Shown here: one piece after another, positions 45,975-54,970 of the stretch
Layout: each line of letters starts with the position of its first letter
How positions within the stretch are numbered: the first letter of the stretch is position 1
From: Sphingomicrobium sp. XHP0239
Lineage (GTDB): Bacteria; Pseudomonadota; Alphaproteobacteria; Sphingomonadales; Sphingomonadaceae
DNA: 64,000 nucleotides
Direction of reading: 5' to 3'
NCBI RefSeq assembly: GCF_039555325.1
Contig: NZ_CP154608.1
Span: 1-64,000 of the forward strand
Program-made: the position numbers and the translations under genes
The notes under the pieces: generated by a model
Seen by the model: only the letters and a program-made list of their open reading frames with translations
Told to the model about the DNA's origin: nothing
Databases searched by the model: none

Positions 45975-46570
45975 TTCGCGGCTTTTTTGAGCGCGACCCG
46001 CACCAGTGCATCGAGGCTCGCGTCCGCGCCGAGTTCCTCCTGAGCCGCCGCGACGGCCCTCGACGCTTCGGCGGGCTTGAAGCCGAGGTTCGCCATCGCA
46101 CTCAGCGCGTCCTTCGCCGCGCTGCCGGCCGGTATCGCGCCCGGGCCCGCGGCGGGGACGCCGGCGAAATCGCCATACTTGCCCGCCAGCTCGTTGCAGA
46201 TGCGCGCCGCCAGCTTGGGGCCGACGCCGTTCGCGCGCGCCACCATCGCCTTGTCGCCGTGCGCGATCGCCGCGCCCAGTTCTTCGGGGCCAAGCACGCT
46301 AAGGATCGCCAATGCCACCCGCCCACCCACGCCTTGCACGCCGGTAAGCGCGGTGAAGCCCGCCTTCTCCGCCGCGCTGACGAAGCCGAACAGCGTCATC
46401 GAATCCTCGCGCACCTGCATCTCGGTCAGCAGCAACACGTCGCTCCCCACGCCGCCGACGGCGTCGAGCGTCCGCGCGGAAACGTGCACCAGATAGCCGA
46501 CGCCCATGACGTCGAGCACCAGGGTGTCGGTGCCGATTTCGGCGAGGGTCCCGGACAGTCGTGCGATCAT
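45971..46570 (-). CDS. ruvA: Holliday junction binding protein RuvA
   Basis: A 199-residue protein: N-terminal OB-fold ([12 protein letters not shown]...[13 protein letters not shown]), helix-hairpin-helix segments ([16 protein letters not shown] and [16 protein letters not shown]) and the flexible C-terminal domain that contacts RuvB. Full length. Confidence 0.97.
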   Translation of the reverse strand: MIARLSGTLAEIGTDTLVLDVMGVGYLVHVSARTLDAVGGVGSDVLLLTEMQVREDSMTLFGFVSAAEKAGFTALTGVQGVGGRVALAILSVLGPEELGAAIAHGDKAMVARANGVGPKLAARICNELAGKYGDFAGVPAAGPGAIPAGSAAKDALSAMANLGFKPAEASRAVAAAQEELGADASLDALVRVALKKAAK

Positions 46571-46606
46571 GGACCGACGCTAGCGGCCGAAACGCCAAAA
46601 AGGAAT

Positions 46607-46641
46607 CGTCATTGCGAGAAGCGCGACGACGCGCCAATCTG
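46607..46641. repeat. Possible REP-like element (CGTCATTGCGAG type)
   Basis: CGTCATTGCGAGAAGCGCGACGACGCGCCAATCTG just upstream of ruvA resembles the palindromic CGTCATTGCGAG...GGCAATC repeats found between genes in many bacteria. One copy only is visible here. Confidence 0.45.
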
Positions 46642-46673
46642 TCGATCGATCCCGCGACGTCGAAAGGACCCGC

Positions 46674-47642
46674 ATGCGCCACCTCCTGACCGTTATCGCA
46701 ACGCTGGCGCTGGCCGCCTGTGCGACCATGCCCGCCGCTCCCGATGCCCGCCTGCTCGTCACCGGCAACAAGGCGGAAAATACGGTCAGCTTCATCGATC
46801 TCGACAGCGGCGCCGAACGCGCGCGGCTCGCTACCGGGGCGATGCCGCACGAGATCGCGGTCTCGCCCGACGGTCGGACCGTTGCCGTCGTGCATTACGG
46901 CGGATCCGCCGTCGAACTGTTCGACACGGACAGTCTGGCGAGCATCCGCACCATCGACCTCGGCACCAACGAAGGACCGCACGGCATCCAGTGGACCCGC
47001 GACAACCGGCTGGTCATCACCACCGAACGCAGCGGTACGCTAACGCTCGTCGACCTGGACGATGGCGACCGCGTCTCCTCGATCGCGACGGGGGCGGAGG
47101 TCAGCCACATGGTCGTCCTGTCGCCCGACGAGCGCACGGCCTATGTTGCCAACATGGGATCGGGCAGCGTCAGCGTGATCGACCTTATCGCCGGGGCGAA
47201 GGTGGCCGACATTCCCGCGGGCGATACGCCCGAGGGGCTCGCGCTGTCGCCCGACGGGCGTACCTTGTGGGTGGCCGACCGGGACAACGCCACCCTGGTC
47301 GCCTTCGAAACGGGGACGAACCGCGAAATCGGGCGCTACGATGTCGGCGCCTTTCCCATCCGCGTCGCGGTCAGCCCCGATGGTCGCCGCACGGTCACGT
47401 CCAACTATGCCGACGGATCGCTGTCGGTCCTGGGGACCGAGGGCGGCGATCGGACGATCCCCGTGTCGGGAACCCAAGACGCGGCGCAGGTCACGATCCT
47501 GTTCGCGGCGGACAGCCGCCATCTCTATGTCGCGGAAACCGGGCGGGCACAGGTCGCGCTGATCGACCTCGACACGGGCGCGGTGGTGCGGCGCTATTCG
47601 GCGGGCGAAGGGGCCGACGGGCTGGCGCTGGCGGGGCGCTGA
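46674..47642 (+). CDS. YVTN-type beta-propeller lipoprotein
   Basis: A 322-residue protein with AAAGGA before the ATG. The signal peptide ends in lipobox LAAC (about 13-16). The rest is a seven-bladed YncE/YVTN-like propeller with repeated LSPDGRT-type and VANxxxxSVSVID-type blades. It is probably anchored in the periplasm or outer membrane. The ligand is unknown. The 3' end overlaps the convergent phosphodiesterase gene by 49 nt. Confidence 0.86.
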   Translation: MRHLLTVIATLALAACATMPAAPDARLLVTGNKAENTVSFIDLDSGAERARLATGAMPHEIAVSPDGRTVAVVHYGGSAVELFDTDSLASIRTIDLGTNEGPHGIQWTRDNRLVITTERSGTLTLVDLDDGDRVSSIATGAEVSHMVVLSPDERTAYVANMGSGSVSVIDLIAGAKVADIPAGDTPEGLALSPDGRTLWVADRDNATLVAFETGTNREIGRYDVGAFPIRVAVSPDGRRTVTSNYADGSLSVLGTEGGDRTIPVSGTQDAAQVTILFAADSRHLYVAETGRAQVALIDLDTGAVVRRYSAGEGADGLALAGR

Positions 47643-48649
47643 AGCGCGTTCCATTCGCGCAGATTGTCGACGAAGAAACCGTCCGCACCCGTGTCGATCA
47701 ACGCGCGCCAGAGCGGCGCGTAATTCCCGATGTCGCCCGATTTCTCGTTGGAGCGCAGTGGTTCGGGAAGGAAGGCGTTCTCTGCGCGCAAGGTCCATGC
47801 GTGGACCTGCAATCCCGCCTCGTGCGCGTCTGCGACCAGCGTCGTCGGGACGAGCGCATCGTCCACCAGCAGGCGGATGCTCACCCCGATCCCGGTCGCG
47901 AAACGGGCGATCGCGCGAAGCCGCTCGGGGGCGGCGAGTTCGGCATAGGTCACGCCCGGCGCATCGGCGGGTCCGCCCTCCGCCGCGAACAGGAGGATCA
48001 GCGGCGTCTCGACCCTCTCCGACAGGCGCTGCAAGGGCAGCATCTCGAAGCATTGGACGAACAGCGGCGCGTCCGCTCCGTCGAGCCCGAGGCGCTGCAA
48101 TTCCGCCGCCATCATCGCCGTCACGTCGAACCCGCGCCCCGCCAGATAGGTCGGGTGCTTGAGTTCGGGATAGACGCCGATCGTCCGTCCCGTCGCCTCG
48201 CTTTCGCGCCGTGCCAGCGCGACGATCTCGGCGAAGGTGGGAATGCGGTAGCGTCCGTCGTGGCGCGTATTGGCCGGCCGTACGAGCGGCAGCCGCTCCT
48301 TGGCTCGGAGCGTGCGGATCTCGGCGAGCGTGAAATCCTCCGCGAACCAACCGGTGACGCGGCGTCCGTCGATGCTGCGGGTCGCCATGCGGTCGGCATA
48401 TTCGGGATGATCGCCGACGTCGGTGGTGCCCGATAGCTCGGCTTCGTGCCGCGCGATGAGGTGACCGTCGCTCGTCGCCACTAGGTCGGGTTCGATATAG
48501 TCGACCCCCAGCTCGATCGCGCGGCGGTAGGCTTCCAGCGTATGTTCGGGCCGCTCCGCGCTTGCCCCGCGATGCGCGATCAGGAGCGGCGGGTCGGAAG
48601 AAGGGGCGGGGGAAGCGGTCATCAGCGCGGCGGCGATCCAGCTCAGCAT
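47594..48649 (-). CDS. Secreted glycerophosphodiester phosphodiesterase
   Basis: A 351-residue GDPD with a short signal peptide (MLSWIAAALMTASPAP). The catalytic set is IAHRGASAERPEHT, DYIEPDLVATSDGHLIARHE and later YPELKHP. It splits glycerophosphodiesters to glycerol 3-phosphate and an alcohol, recovering phosphate and carbon from phospholipids; the length and HPTYL segment resemble the periplasmic GlpQ type. It lies 25 nt after ruvC in the same direction. Its C-terminal 16 codons overlap the propeller gene. Confidence 0.92.
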   Translation of the reverse strand: MLSWIAAALMTASPAPSSDPPLLIAHRGASAERPEHTLEAYRRAIELGVDYIEPDLVATSDGHLIARHEAELSGTTDVGDHPEYADRMATRSIDGRRVTGWFAEDFTLAEIRTLRAKERLPLVRPANTRHDGRYRIPTFAEIVALARRESEATGRTIGVYPELKHPTYLAGRGFDVTAMMAAELQRLGLDGADAPLFVQCFEMLPLQRLSERVETPLILLFAAEGGPADAPGVTYAELAAPERLRAIARFATGIGVSIRLLVDDALVPTTLVADAHEAGLQVHAWTLRAENAFLPEPLRSNEKSGDIGNYAPLWRALIDTGADGFFVDNLREWNALQRPASASPSAPSPAE

Positions 48650-48674
48650 CCGGCCACGATGACGCGCGCGTGTG

Positions 48675-49157
48675 TCACCGTCGAGACAACGCCGGCAAAT
48701 GGTGCGCGTGACAGATCGCCACCGCCAGCGCGTCCGCCGCATCGGGTCCCGCCAGTTTCACCCCGGGCAGCAGCACTCTGACCATGTCCTGCACCTGGCG
48801 TTTCTCGGCATTGCCGACCCCAACGACCGCCTTCTTGACGAGGCGCGGCGCATATTCGCCGACCGGTATCCCGCGGCTCGCCGCCACGCACAGGAGCGCG
48901 CCGCGCGCCTGTGCCAGCTTGAGCGTCGACTGCGGGTTCTTGTTGACGAAAATCTCTTCGGCGGCCGCGCCATCGGGGGCGTGATCCGCGATCAACGCCT
49001 CCAATTGTGCTGCAAGGTGCGACAGCCGCGCGGGCAACGGCTCCTTCGCGTCGGACTTTATTTGCCCGTTCGCGAGATGGCGCAGCCGGTTGCCTTCGGC
49101 CTCGATCAGTCCCCAGCCGGTCGTGCCGAGACCGGGGTCGAGGCCAAGGATTTTCAC
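48675..49157 (-). CDS. ruvC: Holliday junction resolvase RuvC
   Basis: A 160-residue RNase H-fold nuclease. Acidic catalytic residues are in [24 protein letters not shown] and [16 protein letters not shown]. It cuts junctions migrated by RuvAB. The GTG start overlaps the yebC stop (GTGA). Confidence 0.96.
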   Translation of the reverse strand: MKILGLDPGLGTTGWGLIEAEGNRLRHLANGQIKSDAKEPLPARLSHLAAQLEALIADHAPDGAAAEEIFVNKNPQSTLKLAQARGALLCVAASRGIPVGEYAPRLVKKAVVGVGNAEKRQVQDMVRVLLPGVKLAGPDAADALAVAICHAHHLPALSRR

Positions 49158-49906
49158 TCCGCCTGCCCGAGCCGCTCCAGTTCGGCGTCGGAGAAGGTGT
49201 AGTTGCCCCACACCGTCTGGACGTCGTCATCCTCTTCGAGCGCATCGATCAGCTTGACGAGGACGTCGGCATCCTTGCCCTCGACTTCCTGCTCGATCTG
49301 CGGACGCCATGCGAGCTTCGCCGTTTCGGGTTCGCCGAGCGACTTTTCCAGCGCGGAGGAGACCTCATGCAGCTGGTCGGCCTCGGTCCAGATGGTGTGC
49401 GTTTCCTCGTCCGACTGGATGTCGTCCGCGCCGGCTTCCATCGCCGCCTCGAGCACCTTTTCCTCCGACAGTTCGTCGGCCTTGTATTCGATAAGGCCCA
49501 AACGGTCGAAGCTGTGCGCGACCGCGCCGGACGAGCCGAGGTTACCGCCATTCTTCGAAAAGATCGTGCGCACGCTGGTGGCGGTGCGGTTGCGATTGTC
49601 GGAGAGCGCCTCGACGATCAGCGCGACGCCGTTGGGGCCGTAGCCCTCGTAGCGAATTTCCTCGTAATCGTCGCCTTCGTTGGCGGTCGCCTTGTCGATC
49701 GCCTTCTTGATATTGTCCTTGGGCATCGACTGCTTGAGCGCGGTGTTGACCGCGAGGCGCAGACGCGGGTTCATGTCCGGGTCGGGCAGACCCATCTTGG
49801 CCGCGACGGTGATCTCGCGCGACAGCTTGCTGAACAGCGCCGAACGCTTCTTGTCCTGCGCGCCCTTGCGATGCTTGATGTTGGCGAATTTACTATGGCC
49901 GGCCAT
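49154..49906 (-). CDS. yebC: YebC/PmpR-family protein
   Basis: A 250-residue protein starting [18 protein letters not shown], the invariant YebC N-terminus, with [19 protein letters not shown] and [12 protein letters not shown]. The family binds DNA as a regulator and is also reported to help ribosomes at proline stretches. It heads the yebC-ruvC unit. Confidence 0.95.
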   Translation of the reverse strand: MAGHSKFANIKHRKGAQDKKRSALFSKLSREITVAAKMGLPDPDMNPRLRLAVNTALKQSMPKDNIKKAIDKATANEGDDYEEIRYEGYGPNGVALIVEALSDNRNRTATSVRTIFSKNGGNLGSSGAVAHSFDRLGLIEYKADELSEEKVLEAAMEAGADDIQSDEETHTIWTEADQLHEVSSALEKSLGEPETAKLAWRPQIEQEVEGKDADVLVKLIDALEEDDDVQTVWGNYTFSDAELERLGQAE

Positions 49907-49978
49907 GGGGGTCCTCAAACGAATGAAACGGGTCGAGACCCCCTATAGCGGGCGGGACGCGGATTTCCAGCCGAGGCT

Positions 49979-50299
49979 CTATCCCAGCTTCACTGCGGTC
50001 CCGCTGGCGGTGACCATCAGCATCGAGCCTTCCTTGCCCAGCACCTCGTAGTCGAGGTCGATGCCGACGATCGCGTCCGCTCCCAGTTCGGCGGCGTCGC
50101 CCTGCAATTCCGCCAGCGCCTGGCGCCGTGCCTCGTCGAGCGCCTTCTCGTAGCTGCCCGAGCGCCCGCCGACGATGTCGCGGATGCCAGCGAAAAGATC
50201 CTTGAAGATGTTCGCGCCGACGATGACCTCGCCGTGGACGATGCCCAGATAGGCGCTGATCGTGCGGCCTTCGATGGTCGGGGTGGTGGTCTGGATCAT
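49979..50299 (-). CDS. YbjQ family (DUF74) protein
   Basis: A 106-residue protein with [29 protein letters not shown], the core of the UPF0145/YbjQ family of pentameric small proteins of unclear function. It is cytoplasmic and full length, 25 nt after gapR in the same direction. Confidence 0.92.
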   Translation of the reverse strand: MIQTTTPTIEGRTISAYLGIVHGEVIVGANIFKDLFAGIRDIVGGRSGSYEKALDEARRQALAELQGDAAELGADAIVGIDLDYEVLGKEGSMLMVTASGTAVKLG

Positions 50300-50324
50300 G
50301 GCGCGGGCCTCCCTGTGCGGTTCG

Positions 50325-50567
50325 CTAGCTCAACCCGACAGCGGCGCGATAGGTTTCGAGCAGCGCGTCCTGTTCCTGAAGGTCGTGCGCCTCCATCTTC
50401 CGCAACCGCACGATCGCCCGCATGATCTTGGTGTCGTAGCCGTTCGCCTTGGCTTCCTTGTAGACGTCCGAAATGTCGTCCGCGATCGCCTTCTTCTCTT
50501 CCTCCAGACGCTCGATGCGCTCGATGAACAGTTTGAGTTGGTCGGCTGCGATGGCGCCATCGGCCAT
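50325..50567 (-). CDS. gapR: GapR-like nucleoid protein (DUF2312)
   Basis: An 80-residue protein with [27 protein letters not shown], the coiled-coil DNA-clamp signature of GapR, and [13 protein letters not shown]. GapR in Caulobacter binds overtwisted DNA ahead of replication forks and stimulates topoisomerases. AGGAGA lies 7 nt before the ATG. It is divergent from pyk. Confidence 0.93.
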   Translation of the reverse strand: MADGAIAADQLKLFIERIERLEEEKKAIADDISDVYKEAKANGYDTKIMRAIVRLRKMEAHDLQEQDALLETYRAAVGLS

Positions 50568-50679
50568 AACGAATCTCCTGGTTGGATTGGAATTGGCGCG
50601 TGGGTAGCCAAGCGGCAGTAGCCTTGCCAAGCGGCTTGGTTTAAGCCGCGGAAGATTCTCGGGGAGGCACTCTTTCGTA

Positions 50680-52152
50680 ATGAGCGACATGATGAAACCG
50701 CGCGGCCGCAAGGTGAAGATTCTCGCGACGCTGGGCCCTGCGTCGAACACGCCCGAGGTGATCGAGGCGCTGATGCGCGCGGGGGCCGATGCGTTCCGCA
50801 TCAACATGAGTCACGGCAAGCAGTCCGACAAGATCGCGCTGGTGGAGCATATCCGTGGGCTGGAGGATAAACTCGGCCGCCCGACGACGTTGGTGTTCGA
50901 CCTCCAGGGGCCCAAGCTGCGCGTCGGGACGTTCGACGGTGGGTCGGCGGAGCTTTCCGAAGGCGCGACCTTCACGCTCGACCGCGACGAGGCGCCCGGC
51001 GACGCCACCCGCGCCAATCTTCCCCATCCCGAACTGTTCGAGGCGATCACCGAAGGCTCGACGCTATTGGTCGATGACGGCAAGATCCGGCTGAAGGCGA
51101 CGTCGGTGACCGAGACGGCCATCGCTACGGAGGTGATGGTCGGCGGGACCATTCGCGACCGCAAGGGCGTCAACGTGCCCGACGTGCTGATCCCCATTCC
51201 CGCGTTGACCGAAAAGGATCGCAGCGATCTCCAGTTCGCGCTGAAGCAGGGGGCGGACTGGATCGCCCTGTCCTTCGTCCAGCGCCCCGAGGATCTTGTC
51301 GAGGCGCGCGAGCTCGTCGGGGATCATCCGGCCGCGATCATGGCCAAGATCGAGAAGCCGCAGGCTGTCGACCGTCTGGACGAGATCCTGCGCGAGGCCG
51401 ATGCCGTGATGGTGGCGCGCGGCGATTTGGGCGTCGAACTCCCCCCCGAACTGGTGCCGCCGGTCCAGAACCGGATTGTCGCGATGGCGCGCCAGCACGG
51501 CAAGCCGGTGGTCGTCGCCACGCAGATGTTAGAGAGCATGATCTCCTCGCCCACCCCGACCCGCGCCGAGGTGAACGACGTCGCCGACGCGATCTACGAC
51601 GGCGCCGATGCGGTCATGCTGTCGGCCGAAAGCGCGGCGGGCGATTATCCCGTGGAAGCGGTGACGATGATGGATCGAATCGGCCGCGCGATCGAGGCCG
51701 ACGAACGCTATGGCGACCGCATCCATTTCACCGAGACGCTTCCCGACGCGACCACCGCCGACGCGCTCGCTGAAAGTGCCCGCGGCATCGCGCGGACGAT
51801 CGATGCCAAGGCGATGGCCTGCTACACCTCGTCGGGCTCGACCGCGCGCCGGATCGCGCGCGAACGTCCCTCGGTCCCCATCCTCGTGATGACCGCGAGC
51901 CTCCAGGTCGCGCGCCGGCTGGGGTTGTTGTGGGGCACCCATGCGGTGCGCACGCGCGACGTCGACAGTTTCGAGGAAATGGTCGGCAAGGCGAAGCGGA
52001 TGGCGCTGCGCAACGGGATCGCGGAGGGCGGCGATCGGCTGGTCCTGACGGCGGGCGTCCCGTTCGGCGTATCCGGCAGCACCAACGTCGTCCACGTCGT
52101 CAAGCTGTCGGGCGACGAGCTCGACACCTACCAGCAGCATCTGGAGCTGTAG
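50680..52152 (+). CDS. pyk: Pyruvate kinase
   Basis: A 490-residue enzyme converting phosphoenolpyruvate and ADP to pyruvate and ATP. Motifs: KILATLGPAS, INMSHG, DLQGPKLRVG, the active-site loop IMAKIEKPQAV, MVARGDLGVE and MLSAESAAG. The C-terminal effector-binding domain is complete. Start choice among three ATGs (50680, 50689, 50692) is uncertain because no strong ribosome site is seen. Confidence 0.96.
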   Translation: MSDMMKPRGRKVKILATLGPASNTPEVIEALMRAGADAFRINMSHGKQSDKIALVEHIRGLEDKLGRPTTLVFDLQGPKLRVGTFDGGSAELSEGATFTLDRDEAPGDATRANLPHPELFEAITEGSTLLVDDGKIRLKATSVTETAIATEVMVGGTIRDRKGVNVPDVLIPIPALTEKDRSDLQFALKQGADWIALSFVQRPEDLVEARELVGDHPAAIMAKIEKPQAVDRLDEILREADAVMVARGDLGVELPPELVPPVQNRIVAMARQHGKPVVVATQMLESMISSPTPTRAEVNDVADAIYDGADAVMLSAESAAGDYPVEAVTMMDRIGRAIEADERYGDRIHFTETLPDATTADALAESARGIARTIDAKAMACYTSSGSTARRIARERPSVPILVMTASLQVARRLGLLWGTHAVRTRDVDSFEEMVGKAKRMALRNGIAEGGDRLVLTAGVPFGVSGSTNVVHVVKLSGDELDTYQQHLEL

Positions 52153-52233
52153 GCCGCACGCCCTCGCCATCGGCGGGGAATTGACCTGTCCGCCCGACCC
52201 ATGCCACCGCTCGCCCTCGAACAGGAGAGCATG

Positions 52234-53766
52234 ATGGGCACGACGATCGAAGAACTCGAATCCCGCCGCGACCAGGCGCGCATGGGGGGCGGCCGCAAGC
52301 GTATCGACGCGCAGCACGCCAAGGGCCGCCTGACCGCGCGCGAGCGGCTGTCGGTGCTGCTCGACGAAGGCAGCTTCGAGGAAGTCGACATGTTCGTCGA
52401 ACATAACGCCACCGATTTCGGCATGGACCAGGTGCATTATCCGGGCGACGGCGTCGTCACGGGGTCGGGCACCATCAACGGCCGCCTGACCTATGTCTTC
52501 GCGCAGGATTTCACCGTGCTGGGCGGGTCGCTGTCCGAACGCCACGCGGAGAAAATCTGCAAAATCATGGACGCCGCGATGAAGGTCGGCGCGCCGGTCA
52601 TCGGATTGAACGATTCGGGCGGCGCACGCATCCAGGAAGGTGTCGCATCGCTCGGCGGCTATGCCGAAGTGTTCCAGCGCAACGTCCTCGCCAGCGGCGT
52701 CGTGCCGCAGCTCTCGCTCATCATGGGCCCGTGCGCGGGCGGGGCGGTCTATTCCCCCGCGATGACCGACTTCATCTTCATGGTCGAGGACACGAGCTAC
52801 ATGTTCGTGACCGGCCCCGAAGTCGTGAAGACCGTCACCAACGAGGAAGTGACGCAGGAAGAGCTGGGCGGTGCGATCACCCACACGCAGAAATCGGGCG
52901 TCGCCGACGCGGCGTTCGAGAACGATATCGACACCTTGCTCGCGACCCGGGATTTCTTCTCCTACCTCCCCGCCTCCAACCGCGACGACGTGCCGGAAGT
53001 GCCGACCGACGATCCGTGGGACCGCGAGGAGCCGCTGCTCGACCAGATCATCCCCGCCAACGCCAACCAGCCCTACGACATGCACGAGGTGATCAAGAAG
53101 GTCGCCGACGAAGGGCGCTTCTTCGAATTGCAGCCCAAGCATGCGGGCAACATCCTGATCGGCTTCATCCGCGTCGAGGGGCGGACGGTCGGTGTGGTCG
53201 CGAACCAGCCGATGGTGCTGGCGGGCGTGCTGGACATCAATTCATCGAAGAAGGCGGCGCGGTTCGTGCGCTTCTGCGACGCGTTCGAGATTCCGATCCT
53301 CACCTTCGTGGACGTGCCGGGCTTTCTTCCGGGCGTGGGGCAGGAGCATAACGGCATCATCAAGCATGGGGCCAAGCTGCTGTTCGCCTATGCCGAGGCG
53401 ACCGTTCCCAAGATCACCGTCATCACGCGCAAGGCCTATGGCGGCGCCTACGACGTGATGGCGTCGAAGCACCTGCGCGGCGACGTCAACTACGCCTGGC
53501 CGAGCGCCGAGATCGCGGTGATGGGCGCCAAGGGTGCGGTCGAGATCATCTTCCGCAAGGACCGCGACGACCCCGAGAAAATCGCGGAAAAGACGAAGGA
53601 ATATGAAGACCGCTTCGCGAACCCCTTCGTGGCCGCGAGCAAGGGCTTCATCGACGACGTGATCATGCCGCATTCCACGCGGCGGCGCGTCGCGGTGAGC
53701 TTACGCAAGCTCCGCGACAAGGCGCTGGAGAACCCGTGGAAAAAGCACGATAATATTCCGTTGTGA
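52234..53766 (+). CDS. pccB: Propionyl-CoA carboxylase beta subunit (carboxyltransferase)
   Basis: A 510-residue biotin-dependent carboxyltransferase: [11 protein letters not shown], the acyl-CoA oxyanion motif [28 protein letters not shown] and AYGGAYDVM, ending [11 protein letters not shown] as typical PccB. With PccA it makes methylmalonyl-CoA. I chose the second of two adjacent ATGs, 6 nt after AGGAG. Its stop overlaps the following AT-richer gene by 4 nt. Confidence 0.95.
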   Translation: MGTTIEELESRRDQARMGGGRKRIDAQHAKGRLTARERLSVLLDEGSFEEVDMFVEHNATDFGMDQVHYPGDGVVTGSGTINGRLTYVFAQDFTVLGGSLSERHAEKICKIMDAAMKVGAPVIGLNDSGGARIQEGVASLGGYAEVFQRNVLASGVVPQLSLIMGPCAGGAVYSPAMTDFIFMVEDTSYMFVTGPEVVKTVTNEEVTQEELGGAITHTQKSGVADAAFENDIDTLLATRDFFSYLPASNRDDVPEVPTDDPWDREEPLLDQIIPANANQPYDMHEVIKKVADEGRFFELQPKHAGNILIGFIRVEGRTVGVVANQPMVLAGVLDINSSKKAARFVRFCDAFEIPILTFVDVPGFLPGVGQEHNGIIKHGAKLLFAYAEATVPKITVITRKAYGGAYDVMASKHLRGDVNYAWPSAEIAVMGAKGAVEIIFRKDRDDPEKIAEKTKEYEDRFANPFVAASKGFIDDVIMPHSTRRRVAVSLRKLRDKALENPWKKHDNIPL

Positions 53767-54275
53767 GCACCTTTTCCCTTATCAGCGCGATCGCGCTCCC
53801 GTTTCTCACAGCTGCCATAGGCTACCTGCTCGGAGTGCGACGCGATGCCACCAAACTCAACAAAGAGAAGCGGACGGAAGCTTATCTCGATTTTCTGAAA
53901 AAGAACTCCTTGTTCAGCCGAGAGATTGTGGGACAGGTAATCGCAAAAATGCTGAAGGGAGAAGATCTTCTGCTCGAAGAGAAGAGGCTTCTCGAGAGCA
54001 TGGATTCGGAATTCTCAGATCTTCATGGTCGATTGTTGATCTATGGCTCGCCTGGATTCCTCAAAAAGCTCGTCGACTTCTATGACGGGTATCCCGGTGG
54101 TTGGCAGACCCCCGGTGGAGAAGATGCCTATGCTGCTTTAGTAGCGGAGATGCGAAAAGACAGCGTTTCCGAGGCTTACAAAGGTTACGATGAACACGTA
54201 AAGTCGCTGCACCTTTCCGGGATTGAGAAACGCAGAGATAGGCTGAGAAGCCTCGGAGAGAACAGAAGATCATGA
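53763..54275 (+). CDS. AT-richer membrane-anchored protein inserted between pccB and mce
   Basis: A 170-residue protein of no family I recognise. It has an N-terminal transmembrane helix ([19 protein letters not shown]) followed by a helical, charged cytoplasmic part ([19 protein letters not shown]...). Its base and codon use (many AAA, AAG, TTG, CTT) differ sharply from the GC-rich flanking genes, suggesting recent acquisition. The GTG start overlaps pccB (GTGA) and its stop overlaps mce (ATGA), so it fits into the operon without breaking it. Confidence 0.8.
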   Translation: MSTFSLISAIALPFLTAAIGYLLGVRRDATKLNKEKRTEAYLDFLKKNSLFSREIVGQVIAKMLKGEDLLLEEKRLLESMDSEFSDLHGRLLIYGSPGFLKKLVDFYDGYPGGWQTPGGEDAYAALVAEMRKDSVSEAYKGYDEHVKSLHLSGIEKRRDRLRSLGENRRS

Positions 54276-54691
54276 AACTAGGCCGCCTAAACCACGTCGG
54301 GATCGCGACGCCTTCGATCGCCGACAGCATGGCGCATTACGAGAGCGTCCTGGGCGCGACCGTCACCGTCGAGCCGTTCGACCTGCCCGCGCAGGGGGTG
54401 AAGGTCTGCTTCGTCGATACGCCCAACAGCCAGCTCGAACTGATCGAGCCGCTGGGCGACAATTCGCCGCTCAACGGTTTTCTCGAGAAGAACCCGCTGG
54501 GTGGGCAGCATCATGTGTGCTTCGAAGTGCCCGACATCGAGGCGGCGCGCGCGCATTTCGAGGGGATCGGCAAGCGAATCCTCGGCCCCACCCGCACCGG
54601 CGCGCACGGCACGCCGATCTTCTTCCTCCACCCCAAGGACATGCAGGGCGTGCTGACCGAGATCATGGAAAGCCCGAAGCAGGCCCACTGA
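54272..54691 (+). CDS. mce: Methylmalonyl-CoA epimerase
   Basis: A 139-residue VOC-fold enzyme: LNHVGIATPSIADSM, LELIEPLGDNSP, GGQHHVCFEV and the final metal Glu in GVLTEIME, all as in methylmalonyl-CoA epimerases. It converts (S)- to (R)-methylmalonyl-CoA for the mutase. It lies between carboxylase and mutase genes. Confidence 0.95.
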   Translation: MKLGRLNHVGIATPSIADSMAHYESVLGATVTVEPFDLPAQGVKVCFVDTPNSQLELIEPLGDNSPLNGFLEKNPLGGQHHVCFEVPDIEAARAHFEGIGKRILGPTRTGAHGTPIFFLHPKDMQGVLTEIMESPKQAH

Positions 54692-54933
54692 TGTTCGGAT
54701 CGGGTCGCCCGGAGGAGATCTTCGTCGGCATCGTCGCGGGCGTGCTCGCGCTCGTGCTGGCGGTGCGGATTCGCAATGCGCTGATCGAAGGCGTCATCCC
54801 GCTCTACCGCATCCGCAAGACCCGCGAAGAGATGGGCGAGGCGCGGTTTCTCGCGCTGGTCGCGATCAACGGCGTGGGGATGCTGCTCCTCGGCTGGATC
54901 GCCATCGATCTGATCTGGTTGCAGCGGGGCTGA
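54691..54933 (+). CDS. Small two-helix membrane protein in the methylmalonyl operon
   Basis: An 80-residue protein, [13 protein letters not shown]..., whose ATG overlaps the mce stop (TGATG). Two transmembrane helices (about 9-27 and 53-75) flank a basic loop [19 protein letters not shown]-rich like its neighbours, so native to the operon, unlike the two AT-rich genes. No family name known. Confidence 0.75.
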   Translation: MFGSGRPEEIFVGIVAGVLALVLAVRIRNALIEGVIPLYRIRKTREEMGEARFLALVAINGVGMLLLGWIAIDLIWLQRG

Positions 54934-54970
54934 TTGCGGTTCGCGGCCATTGTCCGCTAGGAGCCTCGCC

